Positions 44,590-56,599 of a stretch of 64,000 bases of DNA are shown here, one piece after another. The stretch is taken from the NCBI GenBank assembly GCA_021018995.1, contig CM037588.1, positions 96,632,765 through 96,696,764 of the forward strand, in the 5' to 3' direction. The translations under genes were made by a program, and so were the position numbers. Origin of the DNA: Chloranthus sessilifolius (lineage: Eukaryota > Streptophyta > Magnoliopsida > Chloranthales > Chloranthaceae). Position 1 is the first letter of the stretch. The number at the start of each line of letters is the position of its first letter. The notes beneath the pieces were generated by a model. It was not told the DNA's origin. It saw only the letters and a list, made by a program, of their open reading frames with translations, and searched no databases.

Positions 44590-45510
44590 ATAAGAAGGAT
44601 AATGATGATCCTCAAGAAAAAAATAAAATCAAAAAAAGAGATAATGAGTTGGCTAAGGCTGCAAATGGGGGAGCACTCCCACATTTGCCACTTCCTAAGG
44701 CAATACAAGCACCTTCCCCTTTTGATAAAGGACATGCCAAAATAGAAGAAATGATAGAAACTTTTAAGCAAGTGAAGATCAACCTGACTCTACTTGATGC
44801 AATCAAGCAGGTTCCAGCTTGTGCCAAGTTTTTAAAAGACCTTTACACCCACAAAAGACAATGAAGGATACATCTGTCCAAGAAAGTTTTTTCAGTAGAA
44901 AAAGTGAAACAAATACTGACTATTGCAACTCCAACAAAACTCTAAGACCCAGGAGTCCCCACTATCCCCTGCATCATTGGGGATCATACCATTGAAAAGG
45001 CCTTGTTAGATATGGGAGCTAGTGTGAATTTGCTTCCATATTCAGTATATGAGAAGCTGGGCTTAGGAGAGTTGAAGCCCACACATGTGGTCTTACAACT
45101 AGCTGACAGATCTGAAAGGAAGCCTGTGGGGATCATTGAAGATGTCTTGGTTGGGGTTGACAAATTCTTTTATCCTGCTGATTTCCTAGTGCTGGATATG
45201 GAGCCAAGCAAGTGTGCTACTTCTATCCCTGTGATCTTAGGCATGCCCTTTTTGGCCGCTGCAAATGCTTGTATACAATATAGATAGGGGGTCATGGAAG
45301 TATCTTTTGGTAATATGAAAGTCAAGCTGAATGTGTACAATGCAGCTCACCATGAGGACTGTTTTTCCATTGATGTGCTGGATGAGTTTGTGCAGAAAAT
45401 TTACCTCAACTGCTGCATGGTAATGATTTGTTTAATGTTTTTGAAGAAGTATGGAATGAAACAATGGAAGAGAAAGCTTCTACATCCGAGCTTGAGCAAG
45501 TGGAAAGTGT
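44590..45510 (+). pseudogene. Element D protease region
   Basis: A charged linker (MIETFKQVKINLTLLDAIKQ, as in the linker of C) is followed by the aspartic-protease-like domain: IPCIIGDHTIEKALLDMGAS, VNLLPYSVYEKLGLGELKPT, QLADRSERKPVGIIEDVLVG and SIPVILGMPFLAAANACIQY. Then comes the short region DCFSIDVLDEFV that leads to RT. Confidence 0.85.
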
Positions 45511-45679
45511 AAATTCTGAAGCAGGACCAGCAAAGCATCACCCATAGACTCCTGCTTTATTACCTCTTTCACCACCTTCTAAGGCACCCCTATTGCCTTC
45601 TCATTAGTCCTCCAGATGTGGAGTTAAAGTAACTCTGAAAATATTTAAAATATGCCTTTTTAGGAGCCAATCACAAACT

Positions 45680-47150
45680 GCCAGTGATAATCGCTTCTTT
45701 CCTCACTCTTCAGGAAGAAGAATTGCTTTGTGTGCTAAAAAGGCATAAGAAAGCAATAGGGTGGACTATTGCAGATTTGGGGGGGATAAATCTAGTTGTG
45801 TGCATGCACAAAATTCATCTTGAAGAAGGTTCTAAACCTTCTAGAGAGATGCAAAGGAAGCTCAATCCACACATGTAGGACGTTGTTATGAAGGAAGTAG
45901 TCAAACTTCTTGATGCTAGGGTCATTTACCCTGTCTCAGATTCTCAATGGGTGGCACCTACCCAGGTGGTGCCCAAGAAATCTGGGATCACAGTAGTTCA
46001 AGCAGACTCAGGTGAGCTAATTCCAACCAGACAGACCACTAGTTGGAGGGTATGCATAGACTATCATAAGCTCAATGAGAAAACTAGCAAAGATCACTTC
46101 CCATTGCCTTTTATAGATCAGATCTTAGATAAGTTGGCAGGTAAGGCTTTTTACTGTTTTCTTGATGGTTGTTCAGGATACAATCAAATTCCTGTTTACC
46201 CTCAAGATCAAGAAAAAATCACTTGTCCATTTGGAACCTTTGCATATAGAATAATGTCATTTGGACTATGTAATGCACCTGCCACTTTTCAAAGATGCAT
46301 GTATGTTATCTTTTCTAACATGATTGACAAGTTTATAGAGATTTTTATGGATGATTTCTCTATTTATGGGAATGATTTTAGCCAATGCCTGCACCATCTC
46401 AACCTTGTGCTGTAAAGGTGTGAGGAGACCAACCTAGTTTTGAGTTGGGAAAAGAGTTATTTCATGGTGACTCAAGGTATTGTCCTAGGACATGTTATTT
46501 CCCAAGGAGGAATAGAGGTTGATCAAGCCAAAACTGATTTAATAGCACATTTGCCCCCTCCTAAAACTGTCAAACAAGTCAGGTCATTCTTGGGCCATGC
46601 TGGTTTCTACAGGAGGTTCATCAAAGACTTCAGCAAAATTTTCAAGCCTCTTTGCCACTGGCTGTGCCAAGAGGTTCCATTTGTGTTCAATGATGAATGC
46701 CTAGTTGCTTTTGAACTTCTGAAGACCTATTTGACTAGTACTCTTATATTGCAAGCTCCTAATTTTTCTTTTCCATTTGGGCTTATGTGTGATGCATCAG
46801 ACTTTGTCATTGGTGCAATGCTGGGACAAAAAAAGACAAAGCACCATGTGTGGTGGCATATGCTAGTAAATCAATGGTTGATGCTCAATTGAACTACACC
46901 ATAACTGAAAAGGAGCTGCTAGCCATTGTATTTGCTTTGGAAAAGTTCAGATCATATGTGTTGGGATCTAAGATCACTGTGTTTACTGACCATTCAGCTT
47001 TAAAATACCTCTTGTCTAAGAAGGAGGCTAAAGCTAGACTAATTAGATGGATCTTCTTTTGCAGGAATTCAACTTGGAAATCAAAGACAAGAAGGGGGTG
47101 GAAAATATGGTTGCAGACCACTTATCAAGGATTCCAGATGCTGAAATAGA
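45680..47150 (+). pseudogene. Element D reverse transcriptase and RNase H region
   Basis: RT signatures: HKKAIGWTIADLGGINLVVC at the entry, RVCIDYHKLNEKTSKDHFPL, FIDQILDKLAGKAFYCFLDG, PFGTFAYRIMSFGLCNAPAT, the active-site block IFMDDFSIYG and [20 protein letters not shown]. RNase H follows with [56 protein letters not shown] and ADHLSRIPDAE. Broken in several places. Confidence 0.88.
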
Positions 47151-48503
47151 AAGCTTGCCCATCAATGATTCTTTTCCAAATGAGCAGCTTTTTGCTGTGG
47201 AGATAAATATGCCCTGGTTTGCCAACATAGTAAACTATCTTACTGTGGGAAGAGTACCCCCACATTGGAGTAAGGATGATAGGAATTTGTTCTTCTCATA
47301 AATTCGTTACTACATGTGAGAGGATCCTCACCTTTTTAAGTATTGTGCAGACCAGGTGATAAGAAGATGTGTACCTGAAATTGAGTTTGAAAACATTCTA
47401 ACCATGTGTCATGAATAGGATTGTGGGGGCCATTTCAATGGTAACAAGACTGCTACAAAGGTGCTTCAAAGTGGTTTCTATTGGCCCACTTTTTTCAAGG
47501 ATGCCATACAGCATTGCAAAGCCTGTTCTAGATGCCAGCAAATGTAAAGTATTACAAAAAGAAACTCTATGCCTTTGCAACCTGTGCTTGTTGTTGAACT
47601 ATTTGACATATGGGGAATTGATTTTATGGGACCTTTTCCCCCCTCCTATGGATATAATTTCATCCTTGTAGGTGTGGACTATGTGTCCAAACGAGTAGAG
47701 GCCATAACTACAAGAACAAATGATCATAAGGTAGTCATTAAGTTTTTAAAGGACAACATCTTCTCTAGGTTAGGCACCCCCAAAGCTATTATTAGTGATG
47801 GAGGAAGCCACTTTTGCAACAAACCTTTTGAAAAACTATTGGAAAAATACTCTGTAACCCACAGAGTTGCTACTCCCTACCACCCACAAACTAGTGGGCA
47901 AGTAAAGATTTCCAACAGGGAAATCAAACACATCCTAGAGAAGACTGTGCGAGCTGATAGGAGAGATTGGTCCATAAAATTTCCAGATGCCTTGTGGGCT
48001 TATAGGACTGCCTATAAGACCCCCATAGGGATGTCTCCATTCAGACTAGTATATGGCAAGGCATGTCACTTACCTGTTGAGTTGGAACATAGAGCATATT
48101 AGGTCATTAAAACATTAAATTATGACTTAACTTCTGCTGGTGTGAATAGGAAACTGCAATTATCTAAGCTTGATGAGTTAAGATTGGAAGCATATTCAAA
48201 TGCCCGGATATACAAGGAAAAAACTAAAGCCTTTCATGACAGGCATTTGCTGCGGAAAGAATTCAAAATAGGTGACAAGGTATGGTTGTTTAATTGAAGA
48301 TTAAAATTCTTTCCAAGAAAATTGCAGTCCATATGGGATGGGCCTTACACAATTTTACATGTTTCCCCATCCGGGGCTGTAGAAATCATGGACCCTAAAT
48401 ATGGTAGTCATGAAAGTCAATGGGCAGAGGCTAAAGATTTGTGTTGAAAAAATTTGTGAGCCTGAGGAAACTATTGATTTTCAGGACCCTCCAATTTATA
48501 CAT
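47151..48503 (+). pseudogene. Element D integrase region
   Basis: It has an HHCC-type entry near 47400-47550. The rve core follows, with [58 protein letters not shown] and [20 protein letters not shown]. The Athila tail [20 protein letters not shown] comes next, then the terminal WDGPY and VNGQRLK region near 48330-48450. Very similar in order to A. Confidence 0.87.
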
Positions 48504-49421
48504 GATTTCAGTGTGTATCATATGTACTATATTTTGATTTTATTTTTAAGTGATTACTTTCTATTTTGATGTTTTGTTCATTTTCAATAAATTTGCCATG
48601 CTAGCATTAGGTCATCATATCAATCTTCCCAAGCAGTCTAGGGACCATGGAAATGTCAATAATGAAAACAACGTAAATGGAAGCACAGTAAAGGATTTTG
48701 CTGGGTGTTGAGGCTGAACACAGCACAAAAATGTAGTTTCTATGAGCATATGGGACCTTTCGATAGGTCATTTGAGGATTTCGATAGGTCATTTGACCTT
48801 TCAATAGGTCATTTGAGGATTTCGATAGGCACTGAGACTTGTCACTAGGTGAAAACAACTCTTCGATAGGTTCAAAAGGTCAGAAAAAAGTTTTCGATAG
48901 GTTCTGGATACTTATCAAGAACCTATCGAAAGGATGAATCATGTACCACATGAACCTATTGATAGGAAAGATTTGACCTATCGAAGCTTCTCATCTACAC
49001 GTTGTATTCTTTCTAGTGTTCGATAGGACGCCTTGACCTATTGAAATCACTCAGCTCATCTTATCGAAATCGATTTTCACTCTTTATATACCTGTCATTA
49101 GGTTATTTTTGCTCCATTTAACACTTTCTACAAACCCTAGTTCTCTCTTCCTCATTTGTCGCTGCTCTCTTTCCGCCACATACTCTAAGGACTGTTCACC
49201 ACTCAGTTTGCCACTCTTCAAGTTCATTTAGCCTGCACTAAGGAGCATTTTGCACCTGATTTTTGTGAAATTGGAATTATGCATCACGGTTTCTGCAGAA
49301 CCCTAGGAGTTTTGGGTAGGCTGTCTCTCTGCTTCACTCTATTATTTTCCTAAGTTGTTTATGTCAGAATTTTAATTTAAATTGGTGAGTAAGCTTTGAG
49401 AGATCAATTTCTGAGAGCATA
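48504..49421 (+). promoter_or_regulatory. Element D pol-env interval: LTR-type word array plus TATA box
   Basis: No gene. From 48757 to 49075 it carries about thirteen CCTATCGAAA / TTCGATAGG words, the same vocabulary as this element's U3. A TATA box follows in CTTTATATACC (49083-49092), then a CT-rich untranslated-looking stretch (AACCCTAGTTCTCTCTTCC) and the env-like start at 49422. It looks like a second promoter built from LTR-type parts. Inference; a splice acceptor for the env-like RNA could also lie here. Confidence 0.55.
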
Positions 49422-52335
49422 ATGGTTGATTCTGAAGAAACCCTAGCTGACCTATTCTGGCAACCAGCTTCTTCCACCCCAAACTCCTCCAAAAAATCAA
49501 AGCCTACCACCAACCCACCTACCAAAAGGAAGCTTCCTGAGGGGAAGCCCAAGAAGGCTCCTAAACCAAAAAAGGCCAAGGCTATCGCAATTCAGGAGCC
49601 TGATGCAAAATACCTATGGAGAGATCTACTCCAACTAGGGAAACACCTTTGCCCAACCCTGACATATTACCTGAGGTGGAGCCTCCTACTGCATCAACCA
49701 CCCCTAATGAGTTTGTGAATGGGTTGAGCCTTATCCCTGAGATAGATTTTGATCTTGCATACTTTACTGAGACAGAGGAGTGCCAGGGGACACTAATGTA
49801 TTTTAAAAAGGTGGGATTGTTACCCCTACTTACACCTTTGAAGGAGACTGTGTACCCCTGGCTGGTTAAATTGTGGTACCAAAATTTGACAAAGAAGGTG
49901 GTGCCTGGGAATGAGGATGTGCTGGAAATTCTGATTGATAATTGGAAGATCACTGTGGATTGCAAGGACATTGGGATGGCCTTGGGAGTTCCACATCAAT
50001 TTGACTCCACTAGATCTGAGGGAGCACCCAAATGGGTTACATTCGGAGAAATGGCTAAACAGCTCACCAATGGAATTGTGGGATCTAGTGAATCTTTGAT
50101 GAGAAGAAACCTCCAACCTAACCTCAGATTCATCGACACTATTCTGAGAAAGAATGTGTATGTCACTAGGCACCTGCAGGAGAGAAGGCCCCCAGTTGTA
50201 GATGCTTTGTTCTACTGTTCAAAAGGGCAATTTTTTAGTGCACCACAGCTGATTTTTGAGACAATGGTAGACATTAATGATAAGGTGCTTAAAAGACAAG
50301 TATTTGCTAAAGATTCTGGATTGCCTTTCAGCAGGCTCATTACATGTTTGCTCAAGGCTAGGAAATATGTGATCATGAGGAATGAGCCAATGGAGAAGTT
50401 GACCCCAAAAGTGTATGGAAAAAGGGCATGGTCCACCAGCCTAACCCTGATTAAGAAGAGTAAGCCAGCTGAGTTGGAGGAGGTGCCCACTACCATTGCA
50501 GCAGATCTTACTGCTAAGATACCCTCCTCCATCCTTCCACCTACCTTACCTGCATCATCACCGACACCTCCACCCACTTTGCTTTTCCCCTTTGTATCAG
50601 TCCCTCTTCCAACAGACCCCCCTCCTCCTACCTCTGAGCCAGTTTTACCTCCACCCACCACTCAAATTCTCGAACCTGAAGTCATTGAACCTCCAATACT
50701 ACCAGAGCCTACCCCTACCCTTTCTTCTCCACCCTTTGACCAACCCATGTCTGACTTCCCCCCTCACCAACCCCTACTTCATACCCAGGGCTTAGACCAG
50801 TTTACCACTGCTGGGTTCACTGCCCTCATGACATCCATTGTAGAAGATGTTGGACATGAGTACACCCCACTCCCTAACTCCCCACACCCCACTCCCCCTC
50901 AATTCAATCGTGCACTCTCCTCCCCTTTCCAGTCCATTGAAACACCTGTCCCCTCCAACCCCACTATGCCTGATTCTTTCACTCAAATTCTCTCCCTATT
51001 ACAGTCCATTCAAACTCAATTGACCACCAACACCAGCAACCAAGCCATCATGAGCTCCTGCCTTCAATCCATTCAGTCCACCCTCGCCCCATCCTCTTCA
51101 ACTCCCCAACCCCCTCACACTTCCCCTCTTTCCCCTATCCAACCGCCTCTCCATTTATCTTCTCCATCTTCACCCATAGCTCCACCTCCCGCAGCTGCTA
51201 CCCAACCACCATCTTTTAACCCTCCATCACCTCCAATAATAGCCACTGAAGTTGTTGTGTCACCTACCACCCAACCACCCACTCTCACTCCACCCATCTT
51301 CACAGAAGCCTCAACCCAAACTGATCCACTTGAGGAACTGGTTTTCTCCACCCCCTCCTCCTCTTCCACTCCACCCCTTTCCTTGCCCATTATACTCAGA
51401 CCCCCCATCTACATTCCCCCTTACCTCACTCTGTTATATTCCATGAGGGACAATCCCTACATTCGCATGGATGTCCTGACAGGTATGGCTGCCCTCCTAG
51501 CTTCCCTGGAAGTCTCTTATGAGGAGAGGATAGCTTTCATGGAATTGGAGCAAAGAATCAAGCTCCGGGATATCTCTCAGGGTTGGAAGGAAATCCTGAC
51601 TCGTTATGAGTCCGCCAAACTTCTTGCTGATGCTTAGACTCGCATTACCGATTTGAGAAGAAGAATGTTGAGCTTCTCCAGAAAAAATTAGTCAATGCTC
51701 AGGAGATACTTAAGGCCACCCAGGAACTCTCTGAGTCCAACCTACTTTTTGCAGTGAAGAAAATCGATATTCTAGAGAGAAAAGTTGCTTCATTAACTTC
51801 TCAATCATTTCAACCAACTCTCTTACTACAGCTCCTCCTTCTAACCCTCCTGCAACTCAACCTACTCCTACCCCACCTGTAGATGCTTCCCCCCTCAAGT
51901 CCATGATCTTCCTGCAGCTAAACCTTCCCCACCACAACCTAAGAGGACTTATGCAAAGAGAAAATTTACTGCAAAGAGATTTGTTTCCTCTGCTTCTGCT
52001 CGCAGTAAAGGGAAAGAACCTGCTACCCAGTCTAAAGAGGTAGCCCCCACCAAGCCCCCACCCCCACATAACACCTCCTCCACTCTACTCTCCAAGGAGG
52101 AAAGAAGGAAAGTTGCTGCTGCCCTTGGCCTAGATCCTACTGTCCTTTTCCCTTCTGATTCTGATTCTGACTCTGCTGCTGCTTCTACCAAGATAAGAAA
52201 GAAATCTGCTGCCCAGTCTGAGGAGGCCCCCAAGCAGTCCACCCAGAAGTCCCAACCTAAAGGCAAAGCTCTTTTATCTAAGGAGGATTTGAAAATTTTG
52301 GCAGACTTGTATGATTGGCCTAATGATGCTTGTAA
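49422..52335 (+). pseudogene. Element D env-like (third gene) region
   Basis: Starts MVDSEETLADLFWQPAS. A Lys/Pro-rich basic stretch follows, then the conserved domain shared with element A (FKKVGLLPLLTPLKETVYPW, LVKLWYQNL, EILIDNWKITVDCKDIGMAL) and GQFFSAPQLIFETMVDINDKV. A 300-residue Pro/Ser/Thr-rich region follows (about 50480-51430), then RDNPYIRMDVLTGMAALLAS, a coiled-coil-like helix and a basic, Ser-rich tail. No signal peptide or clear membrane segment is visible to me. Function unknown; the envelope role is only proposed. A few breaks. Confidence 0.82.
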
Positions 52336-53197
52336 ATAAATATAGTTTATGTTTGTTTCTTTTTACTGCTTTGAACCATGTACATATTTTAGATCTTAAT
52401 AGTAATTTCTTTTCTGTGTTATGTCTTTCTTTGTGCTTATTGTGCATCTGCTTCTTCATATACCCAATTCATTGTTACCATGCTCCCTGAATAGTGAGGA
52501 CACTGTTTAATTTAGGTTTGCGGGTATGGCAGGTATGCCAATGAAATGAGTTAATGCTAGTGCAGCTATGTTGAAAAGTTTTTGAAAATAAAGTGACTTC
52601 TCACCTGATTTTTGGAAAAAGAGGAAATTAAAAACTTTTTAAAATTGAAATGAGCTATAGTTTTAGCATTTTTCATGAAGCAAATGTCAAGAATTTTCAA
52701 AAAGTAATGTTTAGTGAACCTGAAAGGAGAAAAAACTGTGAGGATACACCGCAAAAATTTGATGGAAGGCCATACCCAGTGAAATTTGGGCCTGAAAATT
52801 TTTTTTTGAAGAGTGTCTTGGCAATTTTTCTGCTAAGGACTGATTGGATCTAGTTTCGATCACTAGAAGTTAGGAAAATCTAAATTAAAATAGATTGACA
52901 GCATTTATGACATTGAAGATATGAAGTAAGGCCATTCCTTGGATAGTTTGAGGTTAAAATGTCCCACCTTTGAACTGCCCTTGATACACACCATTTGAGC
53001 CTTAAAATTCCCAGTTTTCTTTGATGAAAACCAGAAAATTTGAACCCAAAACCCCTTGACCTGTTTCAGTTCACCCCCAATCTGAGAAATCAAGCAGTGG
53101 AAGGAGAAGTGAGGTTAGAGGAGCAAGGTTTGACATTTGGTTAAAAGAAGAGAAAGGACATTTGGTGGCAGTTGTGGCATTCCAGCCCATAAAAAAA

Positions 53198-53230
<33 letters not shown>

Positions 53231-54128
53231 CATACAAAAAGGAAAGGAAAAACAAAAAATAAAAGAAAAAGAATGACAAAGAGAAGTCTTTTCATTGAAA
53301 GATTGAAATGAGGAATAGAAATTGATCACTTCAAATCTGAAAGTTCAAGAAGTAAATGGAATTGTGCTGAAATGACGAAGATTGAGTTGCAAATCACCTC
53401 CTTACCTGGCTGATGTCTCAATTTTGAATCCCATTTTACCCCTTTATTCTTTTACAAATTTCACCCATAAGCCACATTACAACCCAATAAAAAGACCTTA
53501 CTGATCTGAAATGGATTGAGGTGTCATGTGGAGATGAGGATTTGTTTAACCTATGGTGAAAAGAGTTAGAAAATTTTAGAAGTTAGAGCAATGCCTATGC
53601 TCATGCTTGCAGTCCTATTTGAGGGCTGTAACTGCTCTTGAGCTATGAGAAATGATGCACCCTTCTATTTGTGTTGTGAGTGAAGAGCCCTGGTAAGACT
53701 TGGGTCTGAAATCAAAATTGATTGGGGCATTATCAATACGAAATTCTTAAATTAAAGGTGAACTCTGCATTAATTTTCAGGCACAATACCTTGACATGAA
53801 CTGATTGATGATGGAGTTACAACAGAATTTCAGGTTTTAAACTAATGATTTCTCTGCTAAAAATTCTCTAAAACTGAAGGGACATGGTGTGAAATTTATT
53901 TTATTTTAGTTGAACTATGTTTTAGCACGTTGCATAAGTATTAACTAATTTTATTGGAGAAGTTTGTGGGTACCTTCACTGAAAACCCTTAGGAGACTTC
54001 ACTCCTCCACTAGGGATCACCTAGGGGTTCAAAAGGCTTGATGCATATGCTAAATGCATATCTGCTCCCTACAAAAGTGGCATTTTAGTTTTCTTCATTC
54101 TTCCTTTGCTCAGGGACTAGCAAAGCTT
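52336..54128 (+). other. Element D 3' non-coding region
   Basis: A 1.8 kb stretch without a gene between the env-like region and the PPT. Internal PPT-like word at 52514-52529, long A runs at 53190-53235, a CCCATAAGCCACATTACAACC block near 53464, and the conserved block at 53960-54035 just before the PPT. Order as in A and E. Confidence 0.7.
52514..52529 (+). promoter_or_regulatory. Internal PPT-like sequence of element D
   Basis: AGGTTTGCGGGTATGG, 1.6 kb before the true PPT. It is preceded by GAGGACACTG as in A and followed by GTATGCCAATGAA as in A. Confidence 0.45.
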
Positions 54129-54141
54129 AGGTTTGGGGGTG
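54129..54141 (+). promoter_or_regulatory. Polypurine tract of element D
   Basis: AGGTTTGGGGGTG directly before the 3' LTR start TGCTAATCTC. Confidence 0.8.
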
Positions 54142-56109
54142 TGCTAATCTCTGAAAAGTACCACTTTTTACCCCTTAACATGAACTTTGATAGACCTATG
54201 AGTGGACTAATAAATGCTTGTTGAGCATGTCTTGTAGATAGCAGTAAAAAGCAGTCACAGCGTAAAAATCCATCTCTCAGTGTAGTTCAGACCCAATAAT
54301 GGCCCACTTAGAGCATGCAACAACAGTAAAGCAGCTTTAAAGGAGTAAAAACAGGCTGAAAACAACCTGTCGCTAGGTTATTGGAACATGTCGATGGGAT
54401 CTGAAGGCTGAAAAAAGGAAGAAGTCGTGAGGATGGAAGAATTCGATAGGATCCGGAACCTATTGCGCAGTTCAAAATAAAGAGGGAGCATCCTATCGAA
54501 TGGCTGCCTGAGCTTGAACATAACCTATTGAAGAGTCTAAAAACTTGTCGATAGGAGCAAGAAGAGAACCTATCGAGAAGTCTGAAACCTGTCGATAGGA
54601 GCTAGGAGCAAACCTATTGAAATTTATTGTGCAGAGATCAACCTATCGAAAGGATTCCCCAACCTGTCGAACACACCATATGAAGGTTGTGGATACTGGA
54701 GCTCTATTCTCAAAAGTAACCTATCCGAACTTATCAAAAGGATCCTGAATCCTAGCGAAAGGAATAAAAGGCCTGCTTGGAACCTATCGAAAACCTCATG
54801 AACCTATCGAAATCAACTGAAGGACTTCTCAGAAAAGCTGTTGTGCACATGCTGCATGTTGGTGACCTACTGCACATAATCCGAGGCACTCTGGTGACAG
54901 GCATGAAGTTTCTATAAGTGCCTTGGAAAACCCTAACCGACCTACGTGCTCTCCCCCAACTTGAACTAACTGAGAGAGCCTTCTAGAAGGGGAATAAAAG
55001 AGGGAATAACAGAATTATTCGAGGGGAGCTGTGATTGGCGGGAAAAATAGATCTGAGGCTGAAAAGGGAGAGCTATATAAGGAGGGAAGCTACCAAAAGG
55101 GGGAGAAAAAATTCTGAAGATCAGAGCTTGCATTGAAATTCTCTATTCTTTCTTTTAGCCGGACTATGGTTGGCTAATTTCTTTGGAGCAGCAAGGAATG
55201 AGGTTGGATCTATAATTGGGAAAAGTTGAGAATGTTATTGAGGGTCGGATGATGCACAAACTACAAATCTGTGAGCATTTCATTGTATAGTGATTTTATT
55301 TCAATGCAATGTCGGTTCAATTGTTGTAATTAGATTTATAGTTCATATGGTTTCATTTGGTGATCGATCGAATTTGCGTAGATGAGAATAGCTCACCCAC
55401 TTAACTGGTAGACCTCTTAGATACCATTTGATCTCCTTACATCTGATGTTCCTACAATTGCCTGTGTCTGTGGCCTGACAGTTGCAGCATTTGTAGTGAT
55501 TATATTGTTCTTATGGAAGCTTGAGAATGGAGTGAATCTATTGGATGATCTGTGACCATTGAAGTAGACAGATCATAGCCTTAAGATCAATCTAAATCTC
55601 TGGCTTATATCAGATCCTTTTACCTTGTTGCTGTGCTGATAGCCAGATGAGAGATTAATGCACTCTTAATTCTTTGTGACACTGTCAGCTCAATCCAATT
55701 GCTGCAAGACCAAACTCCAAGCTTTTTCTCCCCATTTTCTGTTTCTAATTTCACCAAATATTCCTCTCACCTATAAGATCTGAACTCCGGATTTAATCTT
55801 AATTCATTTATGCATTTAATTGTGTTTCTGTAGTTTAGATTAAAGTGACAACCCCTTAAAACCTCTCCTCTCTCTTTTTCTATTTTAGTATTAGGTAGGG
55901 TGTCAGATCTGCCTTAGATCTGGAGATTTACTTAATTTTTAGCTTACATTTCCCTGTGGACATACCCTTACTTACCCTTTAAACCTTGCTACAACAGGCC
56001 CTGAATACTTGCAAGTCTGTGTGTCTGCTTGCCTTGGTGTGTGCAACCATTAGATCCTTTAATTGTGTGATTTTAAACCCTTTTTTGAACACAAGGTAAG
56101 TGGCGAACA
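54142..56109 (+). repeat. 3' LTR of element D
   Basis: Colinear with the 5' LTR along its whole length, with word array (54365-54810) and TATA box in AGCTATATAAGG (55073-55080). Ends GGCGAACA, followed by the target duplication TGCTA. Confidence 0.92.
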
Positions 56110-56114
56110 TGCTA

Positions 56115-56579
56115 CAAGGGCCTGAGAGTTCAGGCTCTCCCCTCTACTCCTCTACCTTCTCGAGTTTTCCTTTATCCTTGAATTTGTGCCGTTGTGTTGC
56201 CAAAATCTCGATAATTGTGGAGGGACACAAATAGGATCCAAGTGGCTTCGGGCAAGAGGAAGTGTTCTTTTATTTTTATTTTTCTTTCTTATTTTGGCCA
56301 TAAGTAGAGACCACTTTTGAGCGGGTTGATCGGGTGCCTAACACCTTCTCGATCGATAACCGAAGCCCTTACCCAAAAGCCTTTGGCACTTCGGTGCTTA
56401 TAAAATTGATCTAGGTTTCTCGGGACAAACCGATGCCCCTACCCAAAAGCCTTTGGCACTTCGGTGCTTATAAAATTGATTTAGGTTTCTCGGGACACCA
56501 AAAGCTCTAGGTGGCGACTCTAAATTTTTCCCGAGTGCGCATTGTCGTGATGGGATCCTCGAAAATCCGTAGTCGCACA
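56115..56579 (+). repeat. 5' LTR of element J, second part (U5), with a 70-bp tandem repeat
   Basis: Resumes the J LTR after D and ends AGTCGCACA. A 70-bp unit starting near 56367 and repeated at 56437 (ACCCAAAAGCCTTTGGCACT in both) forms a two-copy tandem. No gene. Confidence 0.75.
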
Positions 56580-56581
56580 GA

Positions 56582-56599
56582 TGACGGCTCTGCTGGGGA
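56582..56599 (+). promoter_or_regulatory. Primer binding site of element J
   Basis: TGACGGCTCTGCTGGGGA, close to the TGGCGACTCTGCTGGGGA site (Arg-type tRNA) usual in Tat/Ogre elements, two bases after the LTR end. Confidence 0.78.

Larger units (their letters stand above)
40729..56109 (+). mobile_element. Athila-lineage element D, structurally whole
   Basis: Two LTRs (40729-42688 and 54142-56109), 5-base duplication TGCTA on both sides (40724-40728, 56110-56114), PBS, gag, protease, RT, RNase H, integrase, leader, env-like gene, 3' non-coding region and PPT, all on the plus strand. It is complete in structure, but the coding parts carry roughly ten or more breaks, so it is a fossil. Over the first 290 bp the two LTRs differ at a little over 20 sites by eye (about 8 percent). 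That suggests an insertion some millions of years old, depending on the rate. It sits inside the 5' LTR of element J. Confidence 0.93.

Noticed and set aside
53190-53235. Poly-A run as the tail of a SINE or LINE
   Set aside because: The sequence before it is the 3' non-coding region of Athila D, shared with A and E, and no target duplication or SINE promoter boxes are visible.
56582-56599. tRNA gene fragments at the primer binding sites (also 35702, 42695, 29881)
   Set aside because: Only the 3' end complement of a tRNA is present, without the arms or A and B boxes, and each lies just after an LTR end.
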